Origin: Schizochytrium sp. TIO01
Taxonomy: Eukaryota > Sar > Bigyra > Thraustochytrida > Thraustochytriidae
NCBI GenBank assembly: GCA_004764695.1
Contig: SMSO01000008.1
Location: 719,001-783,000 of the forward strand
Direction: 5' to 3'
DNA length: 64,000 nt
The notes beneath the pieces were generated by a model. That model had not been told where the DNA came from and made no database searches. It worked only from the letters and a program-made list of their open reading frames with translations. The position numbers were made by a program, and so were the translations under genes. Positions 56,816-64,000 of this stretch are shown one piece after another. Within the stretch, counting starts at the first letter, position 1, and every line of letters begins with the position of its first letter.

Positions 56816-59800
56816 TTCATTGTTTCTTTCTTTCTTAAGATAGTGAGGAGAGAAGAGGAAGGAAGTTCTATGATGAAACCATTCTTGGACTGTCGCCGTT
56901 GCTGCGCAGAGACCATTACAAGTTTAGTGAGGCAGATAGGAGTTCGATCGATTGGCGGCGATTGAGAGTGAAAAAGGCGCCTGAGGCCGAACTGTCGATC
57001 GGATCGGCAGTTCGAGCGAGAGGTATCGTCGAAGGAGAGGCTTAAGGGAGGAGTCTCAACCTGTGTTTTGTCGTAAGCTATTGCTTGTTTTTTGGTGGTA
57101 ATCGGAGTTAGTTACTTCTCCGCCTTCCAACTTGAAAGAATGGCTTGAAAGAAAGAAGTTCTCATTAACCCTTTCATGTTTATCACCTTTTAAAAATAAA
57201 TAAATAAAGAAAGATATATATGTGTTTGATGATGCGAATCCTCCTAAGAAAGGTAGCAGGCTGTTTAGAGGAGAAATGAGAGAAAAGAAAAGAAAAGAAA
57301 AGAAAACACAACACAACACAATGGTCGCTCAGGAAAAGAAGAAGAAGAAGAAGAAGAAGAAGAAGAAGAAGAAGAACGAATGCAGCATTCGTGTTTCTCA
57401 TTCAGACAGAAGGACTTTGTCAAGGCATGTTAAAAAACTGCACTATTCGTGCCAAAGCTGCGTGGTCTTAGGAGCTTCTAGCAACGTAAGGTGAGAACGC
57501 GGCCATCGACACGAGTGCCTACAGAAGGCTGATGTCTATTGTTTTGCAATTCCTCTAGCTAGAGATGTTCCAATTCAGAGGATGGCAACAACATTTATTT
57601 ATTTATTTATTTATTTAACCATAGCACCTTTTTTCGTTTTATAATGTGAAATCAAAGGATCAATAAATATTTTTAAAGAAATTATAAATACACACAAATA
57701 TGGAGGTTCGCCTGGTGAAAATTCATCTTTTCCTTACAATTGGCCTCGTGCAAACGGATTTACAAGACCACTCTATGCGGCAGCAGCAAATTGAAAAGCT
57801 CAGTTTGAGAAGCGCGAAAGATATGGTTATTCTTCGGTAATCGCGTCCTCAGCATGCGCAGCTAGTTCCAGTATATCTATGTATGTATACATGTACTTAT
57901 GTATGTATGGAAGAGCATATACCAACTTGAAACGTTAGAGCTGATCGAAAGCGGCGGCTTTTTTTATTTTTACTTTTTATTTTTTAATATAAAAAATAAG
58001 CCTTATGTATATATATATATCCTTTTTTGCATTTTGGAGTGCGTGAATTCGCGAGGCCGTGTACATGCTAGTGTCATTTGAGGGATATGCTAGAGGCTAG
58101 TGAACTGCAGGGAGGGACTCTTAGAAGTCCAGCAATGCTTCAAACGTATGCGCCGCTTCCACTTCGCCGCAGCTACTGTCGCGAAAGAGCTTCGATCGAA
58201 AGCCAAAACTGAGGTCTGAAAGAGAAAGATGGGCGTTATTCTGCACAAATGCTAATAAAGCAGATAATTTAATAGATGAAAAAGGAATTAAAAAATTGAG
58301 ATCTTAGCGCTTTTTCTTTTTCTTTTTCTTTTTCTTTTCTGATGCAGTTGCAAATATGAGAACCGCATTGGTGCTGCTGCAAATGAGAAGCTTCGTCGTT
58401 ATGGCTGTGCTGCTGCAGTTATGGTTCCACTCTGCAGGGCTGATTCTCGATGGAGGAGCGGGAGTGTCCAGATAATATGGCCACGCAGTCATTCAGCCCG
58501 ACTGACTGACTCTGGCTTTTGCTGGAGCAGGCTCTGCTCAGAAAGCGGCTTTCAAAAGGCGGAAAAGCTTGGTCAACGGCTTATTAGTCCATTCAATCCT
58601 ACAAAGTGATTTCATATCATGTTGAGCGATCGATTTAATTTTAATTTGTTTTAAATTTATTTTTAATATAAATTAAGATAATAATAATAATAAATGTTTT
58701 TGTTTTTTGTTTTTTTATTCGAACACACATGTACTTACATGAGTGCAGAGCGGAAGAAACAGGAATGGTGTAATACGACGCCGTCTCATCAGGAGGTTTG
58801 TATTATTTAAAATTAAAATTAAAATAGATCAATAGAAATCGCTCTTCTCTTAGTGTCGTTAAGAAAGAAGGCGCATAGATGTAGTTAGTGTGTATGATCT
58901 ATTGCGCGCATGGAGCGAGATTTTGGTCAGTTTGGCTGAGATGGAGAGCACGCAAGACTTGCCTTCAGAGCTTTGGCGGATTGGAACAGCTGCCGATCAG
59001 TGGATTCTTGGATTCGAAAGGCATTGTGGATGACGACGACGTTCTCGAGTGCCGGTATACTTCCTTCCTTCGTGTTTGTAATCAGTCGAGGCCGTTCAGA
59101 AGTAAGGGCGCTGGAGTGTAAGAGCGAGACTTACAGAGGAGCAAATAATTAATTTCCCATTCCAGGTCCTTCAGAACGGTTAGAAACCAGCTGGTTGGTG
59201 TAAGGCAGATGCAGCACGGGATGTGATAGCTTGCTTGCTGCTCACTGCCAGGTCGCCCGCCAGATGCTGCCAGCGGCGTTGGCGTTGAGCCTTTCTAGAT
59301 CATCATGAAGAAGCAGGCATCTGGTTTTTAGGTAATTCGCAACAAGTGCGGCTGTTCAAGATGGGGAAGCATTGAGATAACGCACTCTACAGAGACAACA
59401 GACATACATAAGATCTTTGCTTTGACTCGACGTATTGTTTGGTCGTGACTTCCAGGCTGCAGGTCTTCTTGGTTGAAATGCAGCTGCAAACAAATGGATG
59501 GAGAAAAAGGTGCTGCTGTTGTTCATTGGTTGGGGCTGATTCTGATACCAACACCGATGCCTTGCTCCCATAACTTTGCACTGCATGCGCCTTCCGTGAG
59601 GTTTTCAACGCAAACTGACCTATTCGGAGAGGGCGATGGACGCCTTCGCATTAATGCAGTTGTGCGCAAGAACCGAAAGAAAAGAAGAAGAAAAGATAAA
59701 GTATGCATAAGTTGATAATGTCTGTTATGATTGCTTTAAGCTACCATCGCTTTCCTGAAACTGAAGAATGAATTTCATTGATATTTCCAAAACAAAACAA

Positions 59801-60301
59801 AACAACACAAAAAAAGACTTGCCAATGAAAAGTTAAAATGTTATAATAGCAATACCAATACCAATACCAATAACAATAAGCATCATAAATAAAAATGTGA
59901 GTCTCTCCACTGAGGTAGCTGCTGCAAGCAGCCTTGAAAAGATTGGCGTGTGCTGCGTCAAAGGGCCAGCACACCTCCCTCAGTCTACCTTCCACGAGGA
60001 GCAGGCGAGCGAGAGGGGAAAAAGGTACGCTACCAATGGCACTGCGATTTCCACTTCGCATTTCAAGTTGGTAAATTGCTGGTTAGTCTGTACATCTTAC
60101 AAGAACCAAAGAAGGAAGGAGTATTCATTCCCCCACCCACCCCCTTTTTATTCGAGGTAAACGAAAACTTCTTTTATAAAAATGTGTTGTAGTAGTGGGT
60201 TTTCACCTCTTTTTTATATTTTATTATTTTTATTTATAATTCTGTGTCTGTGGTGGATGTGAGGTGAGAGAAAGGGCCGTGAGTGAGCGGCTGTTTTATT
60301 T
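56816..60301. other. Gene desert, last part
   Basis: No supported gene. It contains (AAAAG)n and (AAG)n tracts (57285-57375), (ATTT)n at 57595-57617, (TTTTTC)n near 58311-58337 and (ATA)n near 58678-58693. An (AATACC)n run lies near 59848-59870. All ORFs are short with no recognisable domain. Confidence 0.45.
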
Positions 60302-60673
60302 TGTTTGTTGTTTGTTTGTTTGTTTGTTTGTTTGTTTGTTTGTTTGTTTGTTTGTTTGTTTGTTTGTTTGTTTGTTTGTTTGTTTGTTTGTTTGTTTGTT
60401 TGTTTGTTTGTTTGTTTGTTTGTTTGTTTGTTTGTTTGTTTGTTTGTTTGTTTGTTTGTTTGTTTGTTTGTTTGTTTGTTTGTTTGTTTGTTTGTTTGTT
60501 TGTTTGTTTGTTTGTTTGTTTGTTTGTTTGTTTGTTTGTTTGTTTGTTTGTTTGTTTGTTTGTTTGTTTGTTTGTTTGTTTGTTTGTTTGTTTGTTTGTT
60601 TGTTTGTTTGTTTGTTTGTTTGTTTGTTTGTTTGTTTGTTTGTTTGTTTGTTTGTTTGTTTGTTTGTTTGTTT
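60302..60673. repeat. Long (TTTG)n microsatellite, ~90 copies
   Basis: A nearly perfect TTTG array of about 370 bp with one irregular TTG unit near 60308. All forward frames stay open and produce fictitious LFVC-repeat proteins. It is the second giant 4-bp array in the window. Confidence 0.98.
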
Positions 60674-61049
60674 CGCTCCCCCTTTTATAAAATTATAATG
60701 TTATAATTTTATAGTTTCTATAATTTTATAGTTTAGTTTTTAAAGGTTCTTCCTCTCCTCTCTAAAATTCTGAACAGAGAGTGCCTCTCTGTAAAACCTA
60801 AAAAAATGAATTGATTCGTTCACCACCTGCAGTCTGATCACACGGTGAAATCTCAAAAAGCAAACCCATAACTACATACATCTATATCTGCGCAGCGATC
60901 TGTCACAGCAGAGGCGAATTGACCAACCAGCAATCTCGATAACACCCACCTGAATAGCGGGGGCGAAATTGGCAAGGTCCTGCAAAACCAAAACTCAGCT
61001 CGAGAGCTTTGCCGACACAAGAACAAGAACAAGAGTCAAAGTTTGCAAA
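60674..61049. promoter_or_regulatory. Upstream region of carbonic anhydrase gene
   Basis: Immediately after the TTTG array come several ATAATTTTATAG repeats (60690-60740), then mixed sequence. It must contain the carbonic anhydrase promoter and 5' UTR. The giant microsatellite lies about 375 bp from the start codon. No specific element is assigned. Confidence 0.4.
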
Positions 61050-62030
61050 ATGACCAAAGCTTTCGTGCTTGCCATTATGGCCACTCTTATGGCCTCCGCC
61101 CAAGCATGTGGCGTTGAGCACATTAGCTCCTTGCGTGATTATGCTGCCACAGAGGAGGGTGGTCGCATGCTTCGCGGAAACTCCATCAGCGGTACCTACT
61201 GCGAGCTTGCAGAGCAGTCGCCCATTAACCTACCATCATTACCCTCAGTGCAGACATTGACCCCTGAGCAGGCCTACTCGGCTATCGAGATCGAGTACGA
61301 GGATGTAGACCACGGCCACTGGGTCCTTGAGAACCTTGGAGGCACCATTGAGATGGTCCCCGAGAACATTACGATTCTCGTTCGTCACAACAGTCTCGCT
61401 TACATGGAGGGCCGTAGCTCTGACGTCAACATGACTTACCAGGTTGCCCAGTTTCACTTCCACTGGGATACTTCATTCACCGGTTATGGTAGTGAGCACA
61501 CCCGTGGCATGGACTCCTACCCGATTGAAATGCACATTGTTACCTTTAACACCAAGTACGGCGACATTAGCACTGCTGCTGGCAACCCCGACGGCCTTCT
61601 TGTGATTGGTGTCTTTGGCAAGAAGACCACCTCTAAGAATGCTCAGTTTGAGAAGATTGTCGATACAATCGTCGAGGCGGAGGAGTCTGATGCCGGTTTC
61701 CTCAAGGATGCCGAGGTCGAGGTCGAGGAGTTCTCTCTTGAGGAGATGCTCTCTAGTGTTGACCTTGCCAAGTACGATACTTACAAGGGTTCCCTCACCA
61801 CTCCGTCCTGTAACCAGGTTGTTACCTGGGTGGTCATGCACGACGAACTCCGCCTCAGCCGCTCGCAGATTCAGACCTTCCAAGACGCTCACAAGGATGA
61901 CGATACCAAGATTGCCCCCAACTACCGCGAGGTTCTTCCTCGCAATGGTCGTGCTGTCTTCCGCTCCCAAAACCTCTGCAAGAGCTTCAACTGCCGCATG
62001 GAGTCCATGCTCAACCAGTTGGGTCTTTAA
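61050..62030 (+). CDS. Secreted alpha-class carbonic anhydrase
   Basis: Zinc enzyme that interconverts CO2 and bicarbonate. The open frame reaches back to a TTG at 60969, but the ATG at 61050 (A at -3) begins a clear signal peptide, MTKAFVLAIMATLMASAQA, giving 326 residues and placing the enzyme outside the cell or in the secretory pathway. Family marks: QSPINL, then the zinc ligands in QFHFHWD (two His, ~residues 135-137) and EMHIV (third His, ~161), with GSEHT between them. Near the C-terminus YKGSLTTPSCNQVVTWVV matches the family's substrate pocket. Its Cys probably pairs with Cys in TYCELAEQ. An acidic stretch (EAEESDAGFLKDAEVEVEEF) lies before that pocket. N-x-T/S sites (ENITI, VNMTY) suit a glycosylated secreted protein. 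A role in inorganic carbon or pH handling is likely. Confidence 0.95.
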   Translation: MTKAFVLAIMATLMASAQACGVEHISSLRDYAATEEGGRMLRGNSISGTYCELAEQSPINLPSLPSVQTLTPEQAYSAIEIEYEDVDHGHWVLENLGGTIEMVPENITILVRHNSLAYMEGRSSDVNMTYQVAQFHFHWDTSFTGYGSEHTRGMDSYPIEMHIVTFNTKYGDISTAAGNPDGLLVIGVFGKKTTSKNAQFEKIVDTIVEAEESDAGFLKDAEVEVEEFSLEEMLSSVDLAKYDTYKGSLTTPSCNQVVTWVVMHDELRLSRSQIQTFQDAHKDDDTKIAPNYREVLPRNGRAVFRSQNLCKSFNCRMESMLNQLGL

Positions 62031-63028
62031 ATCTGCTTGAGAATGTTCGTGTAGCTCGTCAGTGGATTTTCTTGTGATGATGATGACGATGAAGCAAGTG
62101 CTTTGCAAATTTGATGAATATTGGAACATGTAGTCTAATTAAGGACTTCTCTCATCTTAGGTAGCATCTCATCATCATAGACCTTTTTAAAAACTGCCGG
62201 AACGGGAGCTTCCTTATGCAAATAAAAATCATACGTGACCACTACCACCCAGTTCCTGTAGTAGTCAACCAACCATCAGAGATACAACTTTCTATAACTT
62301 CCCTTGAGCTGCCATTGCTGACCGTTTATACAACCTCGTTATGCTTTCCAATAAATTCGGAGTTTATAGTAACACAAAACAAAGAACATGCGCTCATGGC
62401 AAGTCTAGCTTTTGCCAATCAGCTGGCAGCTTTGTTCAAGTAATAGTAGCTCGCTCAGGGTTTTATAATAATTAGTGAATTATGCCTAACTTTGTGTTTG
62501 TTTCCATTCTCAAATCTTTTTAAACCACTTGCTCAGATCTATTGTTAAGCCCCGCTCACATCAGTTCTTAATTTTAGTATCTCAAAAGCCGGCAGCCCAA
62601 CATCCAACCAACCCCACTTCTTTGTTTCAGTACCTCAAAAGCAAGATGCGATTCAGAAAAAATGTTTGCAAGATCAAAATTCGAAAATGATTCACTAATT
62701 CCAAAAGATGGGAAACCATTGAACTGAAAAGAAGTCTGCTGCTGTGTTGTTATGGTCTTCGTTCCTTTCTAGTGTCGTGACGCAACAACTTCATCATATA
62801 GGCAGCTCCCTAATGGTGCTAGTGTGTAATCGCATAATTATAGCAGGGAACATCTTGTAAAAGTTAATGACATATGCTTTCACTTAATCGCCGTCACTGT
62901 TGTTGTTTTACTTGTTGTAATCATCTAGTTTTGCAAGTAAATACAAGAGGGAAGGCGCCCATCATATTTGGACTACATTCTCGTTCTTTCTATCAGCAGG
63001 TGCAATAGCCACCCATCCATAACATTCG
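62031..63028. other. Convergent intergenic region (carbonic anhydrase / PPOX)
   Basis: Two 3' UTRs and spacer, moderately AT-rich. A GATGATGATGACGATGA run follows the carbonic anhydrase stop (62075-62092). No gene is supported. Confidence 0.6.
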
Positions 63029-64000
63029 TTACTTAGCAGCATAAAGCTCGCGAACGGCCCTGCGCGCATGGGCTATGCTATCAGCAATACCAACACCATC
63101 AAAGTTGTTGCCAATAGTTCGAAGAAAGGGAAGCTCCTTTCCAAGCTCCTCACGAGCCTCTGCCACCTTTGTTTTGTGATTTAATGTGAACTGAGGAATG
63201 CAATTTCTGTGCAACACAGCCTTCGCAATAGTCGGAGTCTGTGAAATTCCAAGATGCTCCTGCACTTTAGCCAAAGCAAGTTCAATCATCTCCTCCTCAG
63301 AATATCTTGCGACCTCGGGAAACTGCATTCCACCCATCATCACCGTCAACCCACTTGATGTTGGTGTGAATTGCGAGGGGAAGACCTCAGAGTCATAAAT
63401 CATTCCAATGACGCACTGTACTTGTGATGTGGGGACTAGATGTCCAAACCCACTCACTGGAAGTTTCTCCATACCCTCCCACGCAAGATTAACAACACCT
63501 ACTGAAGCATACGGAGTTTCCTCTGCAAGTTTTCGCAGACGACTGCCTGTTCCACTAGGCAGAATGCGTGCAAGGCTGCGCATTGGCAGAGCTGAGATAA
63601 CTTTGTCTCCAGCCCCATCCATTCCCAGGACCTCTCCCGAATCCAGCCCAATCGCTCCATTACGGGAAATCGACACGACCTTTGTATCAGAGCGAATCTC
63701 GCAAGGTACATCCTTCTGATCTCTAATTTTCTGCACAAGTACTTCCGATAGACGTCCAAGTCCTCCCGGAAATGAAACCCCTGTAGCTTTGACCAATTCT
63801 CGACCTTGAGGTGTTTGGACCTCCTCCACATCAAACTTGGGAGGTTGAGCCTTGAATACCCCAAGCCCTCTGCCCACCATTGCGCGCACTACAGATCCAT
63901 GTTGCGCCTCAAGTTCTGCAAGCACTGGGAGGCATGCCTGAACAGATAACCTGCGAATGTCACCTGCAAAGATGCCTTGCAGAAGCGGATCCGCAAAGGT
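63029..64000 (-). CDS. Protoporphyrinogen oxidase, C-terminal part (5' end beyond window)
   Basis: FAD-dependent oxidase of the HemY/PPOX type that converts protoporphyrinogen IX to protoporphyrin IX, the last step shared by haem and chlorophyll synthesis, usually in mitochondria or plastids. The frame is open to base 64000, reading FADPLLQGIFAGDIRRLSVQA, the conserved PPOX segment. The GTG near 63925 is therefore internal. Then come FPGGLGRLSEVL, the dinucleotide-site partner SALPMRSLARIL, and the FAD-closing C-terminal motif NNFDGVGIADSIAHAR. The N-terminal FAD-binding fold is outside the window. Third positions are less C-biased than in ATP2, suggesting moderate expression. It is convergent with the carbonic anhydrase gene. 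Confidence 0.93.
   Translation of the reverse strand, partial: TFADPLLQGIFAGDIRRLSVQACLPVLAELEAQHGSVVRAMVGRGLGVFKAQPPKFDVEEVQTPQGRELVKATGVSFPGGLGRLSEVLVQKIRDQKDVPCEIRSDTKVVSISRNGAIGLDSGEVLGMDGAGDKVISALPMRSLARILPSGTGSRLRKLAEETPYASVGVVNLAWEGMEKLPVSGFGHLVPTSQVQCVIGMIYDSEVFPSQFTPTSSGLTVMMGGMQFPEVARYSEEEMIELALAKVQEHLGISQTPTIAKAVLHRNCIPQFTLNHKTKVAEAREELGKELPFLRTIGNNFDGVGIADSIAHARRAVRELYAAK

Noticed and set aside
60264-60706. Long ORFs encoding LFVC tetrapeptide repeats
   Set aside because: They are translations of the (TTTG)n microsatellite and open in every forward frame.
61473-62129. 218-codon minus ORF opposite carbonic anhydrase
   Set aside because: Shadow of the carbonic anhydrase frame. No domain.

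Overview
The window is eukaryotic nuclear DNA from a protist. It carries a mitochondrial-type ATP synthase beta subunit with a presequence, a nuclear-pore scaffold protein, a tubulin tyrosine ligase-like enzyme, a secreted alpha carbonic anhydrase, a haem-pathway oxidase and the C-terminus of a eukaryotic-type prolyl-tRNA synthetase. Every recognisable gene reads as a single open frame with strong third-position C/T bias. Single-exon genes, the AzgA-type purine permease, the C-x4-C...G-x-C-x2-H zinc-finger protein and the rich tetranucleotide repeats together suggest a stramenopile, perhaps a thraustochytrid (labyrinthulomycete). That placement is an inference, not something the sequence proves.

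Layout: 1-893 ProRS C-terminus (+, begins before the window). 1879-5619 Nup133-like nucleoporin (-), which appears to stop before the usual Nup107-binding tail. 5620-7687 spacer with a direct duplication. 7688-9496 membrane-anchored TTLL (+). 11005-12519 AzgA-like permease (-). 12.5-18.6 kb gene-poor DNA with an unusually long (ATTT)n array. 18629-19234 small Ser/Arg-rich protein (-). 22784-24333 broken gene for a two-pass membrane protein with a possible PH-like domain and a TIR domain (+). 24.4-26.9 kb decayed copies of a copia-like retroelement. 27552-28697 five-repeat zinc-finger protein with His/Gln tracts (-). 28.7-35.7 kb gene-free, repeat-studded DNA. 35699-37195 ATP synthase beta (+). 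38153-40084 (-) C2H2 plus ankyrin protein, diverging by 85 bp from 40170-41555 (+), a metallo-beta-lactamase-fold-like protein that seems to lack its metal-binding motif. 41.6-45.4 kb AT-rich DNA with diverged tandem repeats. 45.4-61 kb a 15-kb gene desert full of 4-bp-period microsatellites, including a 370-bp (TTTG)n array. 61050-62030 alpha carbonic anhydrase (+). 63029-64000 protoporphyrinogen oxidase C-terminus (-, continues beyond the window).

The genes are independent housekeeping and accessory loci, not an operon. The only clear regulatory coupling suggested by layout is the 40.1-kb divergent pair. The most notable items are the broken membrane-TIR gene beside retroelement debris, the Nup133-like protein without its tail, the putative catalytically dead MBL-like protein, the membrane-anchored TTLL, and the bipartite architecture of clean single-exon genes separated by deserts rich in tetranucleotide tracts, some in opposite orientation. 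No tRNA, rRNA or CRISPR array was recognised by eye.
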